Shown: positions 33,961-43,643 of the stretch, piece after piece
Layout of the letters: each line of letters opens with the position of its first letter
How positions within the stretch are numbered: the first letter of the stretch is position 1
DNA from: Alloscardovia omnicolens DSM 21503
GTDB taxonomy: Bacteria; Actinomycetota; Actinomycetes; Actinomycetales; Bifidobacteriaceae
Assembly: GCF_000420505.1 (NCBI RefSeq)
Contig: NZ_ATVB01000001.1
Span: 62,001-126,000, forward strand
Length of the DNA stretch: 64,000 nucleotides
Reading direction: 5' to 3'
Program-made: the position numbers and the translations under genes
Notes under the pieces: model-generated
The model's database searches: none
What the model saw: only the letters and a program-made list of their open reading frames with translations
What the model was told of the DNA's origin: nothing

Positions 33961-34563
33961 TTATTGAATATAGCGAGAAAAAGCTCGCTCAGTAAAGGGC
34001 ACATGAAGCATGAGCATACTTCCGTACCCAAAAACAATCACGAGAAAGAGTGCAGGAGGAAGATACATAACAGTTCCCACAATAATAAAAATAAAAGCAA
34101 CGTCAATAATAATCAAAAGTGCGGTAAAAAGCGGATTGCCCAATGCAAAAACAAAAGCGTTAAGCCATGTGCGCGCAACCGTATTATCAAAACGGGCTTG
34201 AACAGCAAAAGTCCATTCAAAACCAAGAATCCACATAATACTGAGGAAAATCTCTATTACCATAGCCCAAGGTTCATGCAAAAAAGCCCACATACCAACC
34301 AAAGTAATGCCAGTGAGTAAATATGGTAACCATAATAGTGTTGCTTTACCGAGGTTGGATTTGTATGACGCCCAGTAAGTGCGCACCACCGAGTTTCCCT
34401 CTCCTTGCAGCGTTTTGCGCGCAGTTTCGTTACCTGCAGCTAAGGCAACTCCTATGGTAACAAGCGGAACTGAAGTCAGTAACATAAGCAGATTAATAAG
34501 AATACCGTCTGTAGTATTATTCCATGCTTCCATAAACTTGGAATCTGGCGATAACCAATTCAT
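33961..34563 (-). CDS. YesL-like DUF624 membrane protein
   Basis: This 200-residue protein has four to five helices and the YesL/DUF624 N-terminal pattern FMEAWNNTTDGILINLLMLLTSVPLVTIGVA. DUF624 proteins accompany CUT1 sugar ABC importers in Firmicutes and Actinobacteria with no known activity. It lies 156 bp downstream of the two permease genes on the same strand, separated by a strong hairpin, so it probably belongs to the same transport locus. Confidence 0.85.
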   Translation of the reverse strand: MNWLSPDSKFMEAWNNTTDGILINLLMLLTSVPLVTIGVALAAGNETARKTLQGEGNSVVRTYWASYKSNLGKATLLWLPYLLTGITLVGMWAFLHEPWAMVIEIFLSIMWILGFEWTFAVQARFDNTVARTWLNAFVFALGNPLFTALLIIIDVAFIFIIVGTVMYLPPALFLVIVFGYGSMLMLHVPFTERAFSRYIQ

Positions 34564-34662
34564 TGCCTATCTCCTCTGCTTCTAATACTTCTAGTTCTGG
34601 GATTTCTGGTTCTTAGCTCACTGCTCTTGTAACTGTACTTCGTTATGCGTTGCCCTATATGT

Positions 34663-34698
34663 TCAGGAGCGTAAGGATAGCTCTCCCTACGCTCCTGA
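34663..34698 (-). terminator. Hairpin after the sugar permease gene
   Basis: An 11-bp stem TCAGGAGCGTA/TACGCTCCTGA with a 14-nt loop, without a T-run. It may partially terminate between the permeases and the yesL-type gene. Confidence 0.65.
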
Positions 34699-34718
34699 GC
34701 GTGATGCAATAATCTAGT

Positions 34719-35561
34719 TTATCCCTTAACTGCACCTGCCATAACACCGCTAACGATGTACTTCTGGCAAGCGAGGTAGAAGATAATAATTGGAATAATC
34801 GCCAAAACGAGGCATGCCATCATTGAGCCCATATCAATCGAGCCGTAGCCTCCCTTGAGATACTGTACTGCTACCGAAATAGTCTTGTATTTTTCAATAT
34901 CCAAGGTCAAGTATGGCAAGAGGTAGTCATTCCAAATCCACATAGCTTCCAAAATTGCTACAGAGATAATCGATGGCTTCATAATTGGCACAACAATCTG
35001 GAAGAATGTGCGTGGCACTGATGCTCCGTCAATCATTGCTGATTCTTCCAAGGACTTTGGAATACCCTTAATAACACCAGTGAAGATGAATACCGCGAGA
35101 CCAGCTCCGAAGCCCAAGTAGATGAACCACAAACCCCAAGGAGTGTTCAGCTTGAGCATATCGACAAACTTCGAAAGAGTAAACATCACCATTTGGAATG
35201 GCACAATCATATTGAACAGGAACAGGGTGTAGAGCAGTTTAGCTACCCAATTGTCTACGCGCACAATCCACCATGCGCACATGGAGGTGCACAGAAGAAT
35301 CAGCGTAACCGCTCCCACTGTAATAAAGAAGGTCCATCCAAACGAGGTGAAGAGGTTCGTGGTTTCAATACCGCGCGTATAGTTCTCAAGCCCCACAAAG
35401 GATTTGCTCGTAGGAAGAGAGAAAGCGTTTTCAGAAATATATGCCTTCTGCTTGAAGGAGTTGATGAATACCAGAACAATAGGGAAAATCCACAACAAGC
35501 TGAGAACAGCGAAGAATGCAGACCAGAATCCACTGTGCTTGACCGTATTATTGCTATTCAT
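34719..35561 (-). CDS. Sugar ABC transporter permease (MalG type)
   Basis: This 280-residue CUT1 permease has six hydrophobic segments, the N-terminal FFAVLSLLWIFPIVLVFINSFKQKAYI and the EAA loop SLEESAMIDGASVPRTFFQIVVPIMKPS. Its partner is the gene at 35561-36415, whose end it abuts with a 1-bp overlap. It is the second gene of the importer locus controlled by the divergent LacI gene at 36792. Confidence 0.92.
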   Translation of the reverse strand: MNSNNTVKHSGFWSAFFAVLSLLWIFPIVLVFINSFKQKAYISENAFSLPTSKSFVGLENYTRGIETTNLFTSFGWTFFITVGAVTLILLCTSMCAWWIVRVDNWVAKLLYTLFLFNMIVPFQMVMFTLSKFVDMLKLNTPWGLWFIYLGFGAGLAVFIFTGVIKGIPKSLEESAMIDGASVPRTFFQIVVPIMKPSIISVAILEAMWIWNDYLLPYLTLDIEKYKTISVAVQYLKGGYGSIDMGSMMACLVLAIIPIIIFYLACQKYIVSGVMAGAVKG

Positions 35562-36415
35562 TATGCCTGCACCTCCTTGCTTGTGGTGAGTCTGTTTTGG
35601 ATCAAAGCAATAACTGCAACCAAGATAAAGAAGAGAACTGCTTTAGCTTGGCCTACACCTTCCCAACCCATACGTCCATAGAAGGTGCGGGTAATATTCA
35701 TTGCCAAGCCTTCAGACATATTACTTGGAGCGCCGTTAGTCAATGCTAAGTTCTGATCATAAAGCTTAAAGCCGTTGGTCACTGTTAAGAAGGAGCATAC
35801 AGTAATCGATGGCATCATCAAAGGAATAATAATACGGAACATTGTTTGCGTTCCTGTTGCACCATCTACTGCTGCAGCTTCAATAACATCGGATGGTAAG
35901 GATTGCAAACCAGCGATATAAATAATCATCATATAACCAATTTGCTGCCAACTAACCACCAGCACCAAACCCCAGAAACCGTACACACCTGAGTAGGTTA
36001 ATGCGCGACCCCAGTGAGCAAGAATACCGTTGAGTAAGAGCAACCAAATATAACCGAGCACAATACCGCCGATAAGGTTTGGCATAAACAGTGCGGAACG
36101 GTATAACGATGAACCCTTGATTGCTCGAGTAAGCATATAAGCGATAGCAAAAGCAATAACATTAATAGCAATGGTAGTAACTACTGTAAAGGCTGCAGAG
36201 AATCCGAGAGCGTGAAGGAATTCTTTATCTGCTAAAGCTTTCGCGTAGTTTTTGAAGCCTACAAACTCACCATCAGTTACTGTTGTAAATTCACACAAGC
36301 TTAAGTACACACCCATAATGAATGGCACAATAAAGCCAACAATAAAGGCCAGGAATGTGGGAAGCGCAAACAAGCCCCACCACTTTCTGACTGCTTTTCC
36401 GACCATATCTACCAT
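35561..36415 (-). CDS. Sugar ABC transporter permease (MalF type)
   Basis: This 284-residue CUT1 permease has six helices beginning WWGLFALPTFLAFIVGFIVPFIMGVYLSL and the EAA loop SDVIEAAAVDGATGTQTMFRIIIPLMMPS. With the adjacent MalG-type gene it makes the membrane channel for the binding protein at 38286-39614. No ATPase gene is nearby. It is transcribed divergently from lacI; the 376-bp region between 36416 and 36791 holds the operator at 36713-36727. Confidence 0.92.
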   Translation of the reverse strand: MVDMVGKAVRKWWGLFALPTFLAFIVGFIVPFIMGVYLSLCEFTTVTDGEFVGFKNYAKALADKEFLHALGFSAAFTVVTTIAINVIAFAIAYMLTRAIKGSSLYRSALFMPNLIGGIVLGYIWLLLLNGILAHWGRALTYSGVYGFWGLVLVVSWQQIGYMMIIYIAGLQSLPSDVIEAAAVDGATGTQTMFRIIIPLMMPSITVCSFLTVTNGFKLYDQNLALTNGAPSNMSEGLAMNITRTFYGRMGWEGVGQAKAVLFFILVAVIALIQNRLTTSKEVQA

Positions 36416-36712
36416 ATGGCTCTCCTCCTTCGAAATACTGCCCTGCCTCTATGCATTAGTATCGTGCACCGCTCACACTCCGCTGTGGTTAGGCATGGCA
36501 GATCTAAACAGTAAAACCATAATAGACATCGTTTGCATAGAATGTCAAATTTATTGCAATATGTCGCGCAAGATATTTTGAACAGTATTGCGTATGAGCG
36601 CAAGAAGCACATACAATAAACTTTGTAATTTTCGCTATATTTCAGCGTTTATGACGTAAAATAAAAGAAATGACATGCACATAGACTGTGCACATTCTTA
36701 ATTGATAGATTG

Positions 36713-36727
36713 TTGCAAACGTTTGTA
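36713..36727. promoter_or_regulatory. LacI-type operator in the divergent region
   Basis: TTGCAAACGTTTG contains the perfect palindrome CAAACGTTTG (36716-36725), upstream of the lacI start. A near copy occurs upstream of the binding-protein gene at 39727. The rest of 36416-36712 is AT-rich promoter-like DNA with no gene. Confidence 0.75.
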
Positions 36728-36791
36728 GTTGCGTTGGGGTGCGTTCGCATTCACTGCGCAATATGCTACTTTTAGTACGGAGGTTAGAAGC

Positions 36792-37811
36792 ATGGGACAC
36801 ACTATTCAGGATGTAGCAGAGGCTGCAGGCGTATCCACGTCCACCGTTTCTCGCGCGTTCACTAGACCGGATTTAGTATCGGCAAAAACCCGTGACCGCA
36901 TTCTTTCCATTGCTGCACAGATGCATTTTTCCCTTTCGCGTTCAGCAGCAGCTTTGAAATCCGGGAAGTCATTACGCATTGCGCTGCTGATGAGCGGCAA
37001 AATGAATTTATGGTTCATTTCTTCGGTTTTTGAGGGACTTAACGAGATTTTTCATGAAGCCGGCTATGACGTTTCTGTGTTCCAGATTGGTAGCATTGAT
37101 GAGCGCAAAGAGTTTTTCCAAACTCTGCCTGTGCGACGCAATGCGGATGCTGTTATTGTTTCATCTTTCAGTATTGACCGCGACGAGGTAGGACAGCTCA
37201 ATTCCATCGGGGTTCCTGTTATTGGTATTAATGCCGACAACTCTGAGGAGCTCGGTTTCACCGCCGCTATTAACATTGATGATATTCATGGATCTGAGAT
37301 TGCTGCTCGTCATTTGATTCAATTAGGGCACAAAGAGATTGTGTATGTGAGTACGCATCGTGAAGTTTCTTTGCACTTCTCTGTGCAAAATCGTACCGAT
37401 TCGTTTATGAACTATTGCAAAGATCACGGAGTACGCATTCGCAGTATTGCATGCGAGATTAGTGAGAATGGGCAATACAATATTAGTGATGTGGCTTCTC
37501 AAGTTCTTGCTATGGATCCGCTGCCAACAGCTATTGCATGTCAGGAAGACGGTATTGCCATCCCTCTGCAATTCTTACTCGAACGTAGTGGCATTCACAT
37601 TCCGCATGACGTGTCGATTATGGGATTTGACGATGCTTCGTATAGCGCAGATTTGGGATTAACAACAATTCGCCAGAACCCAGTGGATATGGCTCGCAAG
37701 GCTGCACGCATGGCATTAGAGCTGATTGACAGCAAAGAGATTGACGAGACTTTTGTAGTAGAAAAGGCTGAGCTTATTGTGCGCTCCTCTACTTCCCGAC
37801 CTCGCGCGTAA
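36792..37811 (+). CDS. LacI-family regulator of the second sugar ABC locus
   Basis: This 339-residue regulator starts MGHTIQDVAEAAGVSTSTVSRAFTRPDLVSAKT, a LacI helix-turn-helix, and has a sugar-binding domain with VGFDDASYSADLGLTTIRQNPV style C-terminal core. I placed the start at 36792, where GGAGG lies 9 nt upstream; the frame extends 21 codons further upstream without support. It lies between the permeases (divergent) and the binding protein (convergent). Its own promoter region holds a CAAACGTTTG operator, so it probably autoregulates and controls both divisions of the locus. Confidence 0.9.
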   Translation: MGHTIQDVAEAAGVSTSTVSRAFTRPDLVSAKTRDRILSIAAQMHFSLSRSAAALKSGKSLRIALLMSGKMNLWFISSVFEGLNEIFHEAGYDVSVFQIGSIDERKEFFQTLPVRRNADAVIVSSFSIDRDEVGQLNSIGVPVIGINADNSEELGFTAAINIDDIHGSEIAARHLIQLGHKEIVYVSTHREVSLHFSVQNRTDSFMNYCKDHGVRIRSIACEISENGQYNISDVASQVLAMDPLPTAIACQEDGIAIPLQFLLERSGIHIPHDVSIMGFDDASYSADLGLTTIRQNPVDMARKAARMALELIDSKEIDETFVVEKAELIVRSSTSRPRA

Positions 37812-37837
37812 TTACACATTTTAGCGCTCATACAGAT

Positions 37838-37874
37838 AGCCCGTCTGCAGGATTGTGCGGACGGGCTTTGCTTT
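37838..37874 (+). terminator. Terminator of lacI
   Basis: AGCCCGTC (37838-37845) pairs with GACGGGCT (37860-37867) and is followed by TTGCTTT on the plus strand. Confidence 0.85.
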
Positions 37875-38216
37875 AGATAATCAGTTCGTAGGCTTACGCG
37901 AAAGCGGTTCTTTGGATTTTAGGAGGGCTTTGAATTTCGTGGGATTTGATTGGGGTTAGCTTATTTCATTTGGTTATTATCGCGGTGCGTAGGAACTTGA
38001 GTGATGCGTGAAGCATGACTTGGTATAGCGTTCCATGATTTACGCATGGGCGAGGGCCGAGAGAGTTTTTCGAGCGCACACATTGTCAGCGCACCGCGCT
38101 CACAACCTCCACGCACCTGCTCTCCCAAAAAACAAAGAACCTTTAATGCGGTTTCTAATGCTCAGACGCAGAGGTTGAATAATTACCAAAGCCCGCAAAG
38201 TCTCCCTCACCAATAG
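37875..38216. other. Gene-free intergenic region with a REP-like repeat
   Basis: I see no plausible gene here. It contains one copy of the dispersed palindromic repeat (38059-38117) and lies between the lacI terminator and the terminator of the convergent binding-protein gene. Confidence 0.6.
38059..38117. repeat. Dispersed palindromic repeat, unit A
   Basis: Contains TTGTCAGCGCACCGCGCT followed by CACAACCTCCACGCACC; preceded by GAGAGTTTTTCGAGCGCAC, which is also present inverted at 50763-50783. Near-identical to unit F at 59981-60026. Confidence 0.85.
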
Positions 38217-38254
38217 AAAAATCCTGAGCCCCTCCCAAAAAGGAGACTCAGGAT
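38217..38254 (-). terminator. Terminator of the sugar-binding protein gene
   Basis: ATCCTGAG (38221-38228) pairs with CTCAGGAT (38247-38254); an inner CTCC/GGAG pair extends it. On the minus strand TTTTT follows. It lies 31 bp past the gene at 38286. Confidence 0.85.
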
Positions 38255-38285
38255 TTAACAGAGAGCTAGTTACTTCTCACAACAT

Positions 38286-39614
38286 TTAGTGCGAAGCATC
38301 GTATTCAGTCTTCCAACCATCAACGAATGCTGTCTTCACAGCATCCCAGTTCCCGGTGCCCTGTGCATATTCAAGCATTGCGCTACCGAGGTTGTTCTTC
38401 CATGTTTCGGAAGGCATGAAGGTGAAGTTCCACGAAACTGGCTTCTTACCAGACTGCGCATCTTCCACAGCAATCTTCACCAATGGGTTGTCTGGAGTAG
38501 CATCAGAGAAGGTCTTGAATGGAACAGTGAAGCCCATTTCCTCAGTCATCGACTTCTTACCTTCATCAGAGCTAATAACCCACTTGAGGAAGTCTTCAGT
38601 AGCCTTCTTATCCTTATCCGATGCCTTATCGTTAATGCACCAGTAATTTTCAGAACCAGTGGTTAAGCCCTGATTCTCTTCACCCTTAGCACCGATATAG
38701 ATTGGCATCATACCAACCGAATCAGCGCTCATGCCAGCCTTCTTCAAATCAGACCATGCCCAAGTACCGTTCTGGTAGAACGCAGCCTTACCTAAAGCGA
38801 ACTCAGAGTTTGCGTCATCACCTGTCTTGGAGCTGAGCTGTGTCTTAGGTGTGGTGGAATCAGTAATGTACAAATCGAAGATGTTCTTGAAGTTCTTCAA
38901 ATATGTACCCTTAACAGTTGCTGGCTGGTTATCTACCTTATCCTCTTGGAATTCATAGTAAAGAGGAAGATTTGCCAAGTGAGTCTTAAAACGCCAGTCA
39001 GAGCTAGAGTCAAAACCTGCAGAGGTGAAAGCACCGTCTACACCAAGCTCATCCTTATGCTTTTGAATACCATCAGCAACTTCCTTGAGCTTGTCGAAGC
39101 TATTGATTTCTTCAGCAGACTTGACTGCTGCATCTGACAAAGCAAAGTACTTGTTCAAAATATCCTTGTTATAGATGATGCCGTAGGTTTCAGTAACATA
39201 AGGAACACCAACAACCTTGTCACCATCCTTCAAAGCAGTATCTTTATCTACCAGCTGATCGTAGAGATAAGTCTTAGACAGGTCAGCAGTATACTTCTTC
39301 CAGTTCTGGTAGCCTACAGGTCCATTTACCTGGAACAGAGTTGGAGCTTCGCTCTTAGCAATTTCAGACTTTAATGTCTGCTCGTATGTGCCCGAAGCTG
39401 CGTTTTGAACTTTAACTTCTACGCCTGTTTTCTTCGTGTAATCCTTAGCCAACTGCTTCCACTGATCTGCATTTTCTGGCTTGAAGTTTAGGAAGTAAAC
39501 TTTACCCTTACCATTGCTAGATGCACTGGAATTACCACATGCAGCTAATGTGCCCAAAGACATTGCTGCCATAGCAGTTACTGCAATTGTTGACTTCAAC
39601 ACTCGATTCATCAT
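38286..39614 (-). CDS. Sugar-binding lipoprotein of the second ABC importer
   Basis: This 442-residue family 1 binding protein has a lipoprotein signal with TLAACGNSS (Cys about residue 26), then GKVYFLNFKPENADQWKQLAKDYTKKTGVEV and a Thr/Lys-rich tail. The start ATG at 39614 has GGGAGGAGG 6 nt upstream, better than the upstream alternative. It is the ligand-binding part of the importer whose permeases lie at 34719-36415, on the far side of lacI. Its operator at 39727 ties it to that LacI. The ligand is unknown. Confidence 0.92.
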   Translation of the reverse strand: MMNRVLKSTIAVTAMAAMSLGTLAACGNSSASSNGKGKVYFLNFKPENADQWKQLAKDYTKKTGVEVKVQNAASGTYEQTLKSEIAKSEAPTLFQVNGPVGYQNWKKYTADLSKTYLYDQLVDKDTALKDGDKVVGVPYVTETYGIIYNKDILNKYFALSDAAVKSAEEINSFDKLKEVADGIQKHKDELGVDGAFTSAGFDSSSDWRFKTHLANLPLYYEFQEDKVDNQPATVKGTYLKNFKNIFDLYITDSTTPKTQLSSKTGDDANSEFALGKAAFYQNGTWAWSDLKKAGMSADSVGMMPIYIGAKGEENQGLTTGSENYWCINDKASDKDKKATEDFLKWVISSDEGKKSMTEEMGFTVPFKTFSDATPDNPLVKIAVEDAQSGKKPVSWNFTFMPSETWKNNLGSAMLEYAQGTGNWDAVKTAFVDGWKTEYDASH

Positions 39615-39726
39615 CGAATCCTCCTCCCGATATGTCTCCACCATATCGATATCTTTCCGCTATAATCTTCTGCGATTACAAGCACCGTAAAACGGATAAT
39701 ACCATTATGCACTACATTTTTTTATT

Positions 39727-39757
39727 TTGCAAACGTTGTCAGAAACGTGTTGCAAAA
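39727..39757. promoter_or_regulatory. LacI-type operator before the binding-protein gene
   Basis: TTGCAAACGTTGTC, nearly the same as the operator at 36713, is followed 15 nt later by a second ACGTGTTGCAA half. It lies about 115 bp upstream of the gene start. Confidence 0.7.
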
Positions 39758-39809
39758 ACTTTGTATTTTCGTATCTATGTCACCCGCTCTACTCAAAACA
39801 GCATAAATA

Positions 39810-39844
39810 ATGCGGTCTCCAACCATCAGGTCACAAGACCGCAT
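39810..39844 (-). terminator. Hairpin downstream of the YeiH-like gene
   Basis: A 9-bp stem ATGCGGTCT/AGACCGCAT with a 17-nt loop lies 28 bp past the gene end. On the minus strand it is followed by ATTATTTATG, a weak T-rich tail. Confidence 0.6.
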
Positions 39845-39871
39845 ATGCAATCGTTCGCTAAATACTTGCTC

Positions 39872-40927
39872 TTATAGTAATCCTAGCGCAATCATCATCA
39901 GCAAACTCGATATAGTAATACCAATCCAACATACAGCGCCCAAAAGCAGTGGTTTTCCGCCAGTCTTAATCAGATGAACTATATCGCTGTTCAAGCCAAT
40001 CGCAGCCATCGCCATAATCACAAAGAACTTAGACAGCTCTTTGAGCAGGTTAAATGATTCAGGAGCAACACCCATGAATCCTGCAAGAGTGGTAATAAGA
40101 GATGCCACAATAAACCAGAGAATAAACTGTGGGAAGGCGCGCTTTAAGGAAAAAGTAGACTTCGACTCACTACCCTCTTGCGCAGCTTGTTTGCGTTGCA
40201 CGAGAATAGCCAAAACTAAGGTGATAGGAATAATGGCTAGAGTACGAGTGAGCTTCACGGTAACAGCTGTATCTAAAGTCGCAGATCCCAAACGCCACAT
40301 AGTGTCCCACGTAGCCGCTGCAGCTGTAACAGACGAAGTATCGTTGACTGCCGTTCCAGAGAAAATACCGAAAACCTCTCCCGAGGTCGTACTCATACCG
40401 CACGCCATACCCAGCAGCGGGAAGAGCAAAGCAGCAATAACGTTAAAAAGAAAAATAACAGAAATTGATTGTGCTACTTCTTCATCACGCGCTTTAATAA
40501 CGGGAGCTGTGGCAGCAATTGCCGAACCTCCGCAAATAGAGGAGCCTACACCAATCAAAGTGGCTGTATTAGAGGTCATTCGTAGCGCTTTACTCATCAG
40601 CCATGCCAAAACGAGAGCAACCGTAATCGTTACTACAATAATAGGCAAAGACTGCCATCCAGTTTGAGCAACAACAGCAAGATTTAATCCAAAACCAAGA
40701 AGAGCTACCGCTGTTTGCAGAACGTATTTCGAGGTAAAACTAATACCGGATGCTGCAGCGCCCTTCTTTTTCCATGCTAAAGCAATAAGCATTCCGAGCA
40801 ATATTGCAAAAATAGGTCCGCCAATTTCTGGCAGAAACTTGCCTAAAACCCACGCAGCAAGACCAATCACCAAACTTATTGCTATACCTGGCGCTAGATT
40901 TACACATTTTTTCACAAAAGTATTCAT
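39872..40927 (-). CDS. YeiH/UPF0324-family membrane protein
   Basis: This 351-residue protein has about ten transmembrane helices. The UPF0324 signatures [56 protein letters not shown] and [20 protein letters not shown] identify the YeiH family, sometimes suggested to export sulfate-type anions; the substrate is not established. I took the ATG at 40927; a GTG ten codons upstream with GGAAA nearby is an alternative. It stands alone with its own terminator-like hairpin. Confidence 0.85.
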   Translation of the reverse strand: MNTFVKKCVNLAPGIAISLVIGLAAWVLGKFLPEIGGPIFAILLGMLIALAWKKKGAAASGISFTSKYVLQTAVALLGFGLNLAVVAQTGWQSLPIIVVTITVALVLAWLMSKALRMTSNTATLIGVGSSICGGSAIAATAPVIKARDEEVAQSISVIFLFNVIAALLFPLLGMACGMSTTSGEVFGIFSGTAVNDTSSVTAAAATWDTMWRLGSATLDTAVTVKLTRTLAIIPITLVLAILVQRKQAAQEGSESKSTFSLKRAFPQFILWFIVASLITTLAGFMGVAPESFNLLKELSKFFVIMAMAAIGLNSDIVHLIKTGGKPLLLGAVCWIGITISSLLMMIALGLL

Positions 40928-41036
40928 ATCTACCAGTAACTTTCTCTCATCTCTCACTTTCCATCATAGTATTTTCGTGGGATATGCGAGCAGATAAGTG
41001 ATATGAATAAAGTTTTGCAGACAACTTTGCAGAACT

Positions 41037-41951
41037 TTAGCGCGCTCGAGGATGCGATAAAATATAGCTTTCTATAAGTGTTTGCGGGGAAACATGCGTA
41101 TAGATTTGCGTTGTGGTAACCGATGCGTGACCTAGTAATTCCTGTACTGTACGCACGTCTGCTCCCCCTTGAATAAGATGCGTAGCACACGAATGACGCA
41201 GCGTATGCGGATGAATATCTTTATGTACCTGAGCTAGAGCCGCATAGTGTTTAACGATTTCCCACACGCTTTGACGGGATAACCTTTTACCTCGTTTATT
41301 GAGAAAAACTGCGCGCTGCTCTATGCCCGTTTTAGATTTCAGCGCTAACTGTTCACGCCCAGTTGCAAGATACTCACTGAGCGCTTCACAGGCATATGAT
41401 CCTAACGGTACGAGGCGTTGTTTATCACCTTTTCCGAGTAAACGAGCCACACGATCGTTAAGATCGAGATCAGTTAAATCTAAACCAACAGTTTCGGTAA
41501 CACGTGCAGCTGAGGCGTACATAAACTCCAAAAGTGCGCGGTCACGGATACTAACCGGATCACCCGTTTGCGCTGACTGAGCTGCAATGTCGATTATGCG
41601 AGATACTTCATCGATAGTGAGAACGTCCGGCAAGGAACTGCCTACTTTCGGCGCTTTTACTCCTTGAGAAACATCTGCAGGAACAATACCTTCTGCGCTG
41701 AGGAACTTATGAAATTCATGGATAGAGGCTAAAGATCGCGCAATACTTCGAGCGCTCATGCCACTGAGAGAGGTGATAAATTGCTCTATATCTTCACGGT
41801 GAATTTCTTCCGCTTTTTCGATGCCTCGCGATGTAAGCCACGTTATATATTTATTGAGATCTGATTGATAGGCGCTAACTGTTGCGGGCGATAAACCGCG
41901 TTCCACGCCAATATGAACGCTAAATTGTTCGATCTGCTGCCCAAAACTCAT
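41037..41951 (-). CDS. xerD: Tyrosine recombinase XerD
   Basis: This 304-residue recombinase has the N-terminal SAM-like domain (QIEQFSVHIGVERGLSPATVSAYQSDLNKYITWL) and catalytic residues in SAARVTETVGLDL (Arg), HPHTLRHSCATHLI (His-x-x-Arg) and GHASVTTTQIYTHV (His, Tyr). Paired with XerC at 25990 it would complete the Xer dimer-resolution system. It follows the terminator of the rplT gene. Confidence 0.9.
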   Translation of the reverse strand: MSFGQQIEQFSVHIGVERGLSPATVSAYQSDLNKYITWLTSRGIEKAEEIHREDIEQFITSLSGMSARSIARSLASIHEFHKFLSAEGIVPADVSQGVKAPKVGSSLPDVLTIDEVSRIIDIAAQSAQTGDPVSIRDRALLEFMYASAARVTETVGLDLTDLDLNDRVARLLGKGDKQRLVPLGSYACEALSEYLATGREQLALKSKTGIEQRAVFLNKRGKRLSRQSVWEIVKHYAALAQVHKDIHPHTLRHSCATHLIQGGADVRTVQELLGHASVTTTQIYTHVSPQTLIESYILSHPRAR

Positions 41952-41963
41952 ATGTGCTACTCT

Positions 41964-42005
41964 ACACGAAACCTCCGCGCAGAAAACTGTGCGGAGGTTT
42001 CGTGT
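41964..42005 (-). terminator. Terminator of infC-rpmI-rplT
   Basis: A 15-bp stem ACACGAAACCTCCGC/GCGGAGGTTTCGTGT with a 12-nt loop lies 36 bp past rplT. The T-run is weak, but the stem is very strong. Confidence 0.8.
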
Positions 42006-42041
42006 ACTTACAGGTTAAGCCAAGTAATTCTTGAGTGTTAC

Positions 42042-42425
42042 TTAAGCCTCAACTGGAGCGTTCACATCAGCTGGAAGAGCTGCCTTTGCCTGCTCCACAA
42101 TTGCCTTGAAGGTTTCTGCATCGCTTACAGCGAGCTCTGCCAATGCACGGCGATCGAGTTCGATGCCTGCAAGGCGAAGACCCTGGATGAAGCGGTTGTA
42201 TGTAATGCCTTCAGCACGAACTGCAACATTAATACGGGTAATCCACAGCTTGCGGAAGTCACCCTTGCGAGCCTTACGGTCGCGGAAGTTGTAGTTAAAT
42301 GAGTGAAGGAGCTGTTCCTTTGCCTTACGGTAAAGGCGGGAACGCTGACCGCGGTAACCGCTAGCGCGTTCGAGAACAACACGACGCTTCTTGTGAGCAT
42401 TAACTGCGCGCTTTACACGTGCCAT
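42042..42425 (-). CDS. rplT: 50S ribosomal protein L20
   Basis: This 127-residue basic protein begins [39 protein letters not shown], the bL20 signature, with a long RNA-binding N-terminal helix and a globular C-terminus ([35 protein letters not shown]). It binds 23S rRNA early in assembly. It is the last gene of the infC-rpmI-rplT operon. Confidence 0.97.
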   Translation of the reverse strand: MARVKRAVNAHKKRRVVLERASGYRGQRSRLYRKAKEQLLHSFNYNFRDRKARKGDFRKLWITRINVAVRAEGITYNRFIQGLRLAGIELDRRALAELAVSDAETFKAIVEQAKAALPADVNAPVEA

Positions 42426-42468
42426 AGTATTTCCTCTGCTTTCTAAAAAATCCTAATCCAGCACGCGC

Positions 42469-42663
42469 TTACTTAGCGATCATGCTCTTGAGCTTCTTGC
42501 TCTGTGCTGGTGCGAGTACCTGGTCTGCCTTCAAAGCACGACGCTTACGTGCGCTCTTGTGCTCCAAGTTGTGGCGCATTGCAGAACCTGCCTGCATGAG
42601 CTTACCGGAACCAGTCACGCGGATTCGCTTAGATGCAGCGGAGTTACTTTTCATCTTAGGCAT
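42469..42663 (-). CDS. rpmI: 50S ribosomal protein L35
   Basis: A 64-residue protein starting [21 protein letters not shown], with [16 protein letters not shown] near the end, as in bL35. The ATG at 42663 overlaps the end of infC by 8 bp, and GGAGG is 6 nt upstream. The longer upstream frame is an overlap artefact. Confidence 0.97.
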   Translation of the reverse strand: MPKMKSNSAASKRIRVTGSGKLMQAGSAMRHNLEHKSARKRRALKADQVLAPAQSKKLKSMIAK

Positions 42664-43363
42664 TGCTGCCCTCCTTGCTTGTCGTCTTCTGGGAAGAAGT
42701 CTTGTTCGCAGTTGCGTCTGCCAGCTTGCTTTCTGCTTCAGCCACAGCTTGTGTCTGAGCTTCACGCTTCGCGTTCAGACGAGCGGCTTGACGTGCTTGA
42801 CGCTCTGCACGAGACTCTGCACCACGTCGGCGCTGCTCAGACTGAGTCTGAACTTTCTTGCCCTTTGGTGCGAGCACCATGATAATGTTGCGACCATCCT
42901 GACGAGGACGTGATTCAATGGAGCCAGACTCCTGAACTTCGTCAGCCAAACGCTGTAGAAGTTCCACGCCTCCAACTGGACGAGACTGCTCACGTCCACG
43001 AAGCATAATAGTGACTTTCACTTTGTCGCCACCATTAAGGAATCGCTCAACGTGACCCTTCTTCACTTCAAAATCATGATCGTCAATCTTAAGGCGGAAA
43101 CGAATCTCCTTAACCTCAGCAGTGCTTTGGTTGCGGCGTGCTTCGCGAGCCTTAATCTTTTCGTTGTACTTGTACTTACCATAGTCGATGAGTTTAGCCA
43201 CCGGTGGCTTTGCATTAGGTGCAACTTCAACCAAATCCAAATTTGCTTCGCGAGCAAGATTGAGAGCGACTGAAGTGGCAACAACGCCCACCTGTTCACC
43301 CTTAGGGCCAATCAGGCGCAGCTGTGGTGTGCGAATTTCATCGTTAATACGCGGTTCAGTGAT
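42656..43363 (-). CDS. infC: Translation initiation factor IF-3
   Basis: This factor keeps ribosomal subunits apart and proofreads the start codon. The N-domain begins [26 protein letters not shown] and the C-domain has [36 protein letters not shown] and [10 protein letters not shown], with a long Lys/Ala/Gln-rich C-terminal extension after about residue 190. No ATG lies near the domain start; the nearest in-frame ATG is at 43423 with no ribosome-binding site. GGAG at 43369-43372 is followed by ATCATC, so an AUC start at 43363 (or 43366) is most likely, parallel to the unusual AUU of E. coli infC that allows IF3 self-control. Confidence 0.9.
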   Translation of the reverse strand: MTEPRINDEIRTPQLRLIGPKGEQVGVVATSVALNLAREANLDLVEVAPNAKPPVAKLIDYGKYKYNEKIKAREARRNQSTAEVKEIRFRLKIDDHDFEVKKGHVERFLNGGDKVKVTIMLRGREQSRPVGGVELLQRLADEVQESGSIESRPRQDGRNIIMVLAPKGKKVQTQSEQRRRGAESRAERQARQAARLNAKREAQTQAVAEAESKLADATANKTSSQKTTSKEGSNA

Positions 43364-43591
43364 GATGTCTCCATTCGTAAAACTATGCGTGGGTACATCC
43401 CAGAGACCTGTGTCTACCTGCATACAGATGCGGCATATAAATTCTTGTAAAGAATCCGATGCTCTTAGTAGCACCTGCGTGCAGTGCGACCTAAGTCTGA
43501 ACCCGAAGTCACAAAAAACTTCCAGGTGGGAAATTCCACTTTCTTGATTTCTCAAGCCTTGATAATATTACCATAGGCCTAGACAAAAGCA

Positions 43592-43634
43592 GATGCTCCT
43601 GCCCTCTCGCGCTTAGCAAGACAACAGGAGCATC
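43592..43634 (-). terminator. Terminator of the glu operon
   Basis: A 10-bp stem GATGCTCCTG/CAGGAGCATC lies 10 bp past gluD. On the minus strand it is followed by TGCTTTTG. Confidence 0.8.
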
Positions 43635-43643
43635 GTAGAGCTG

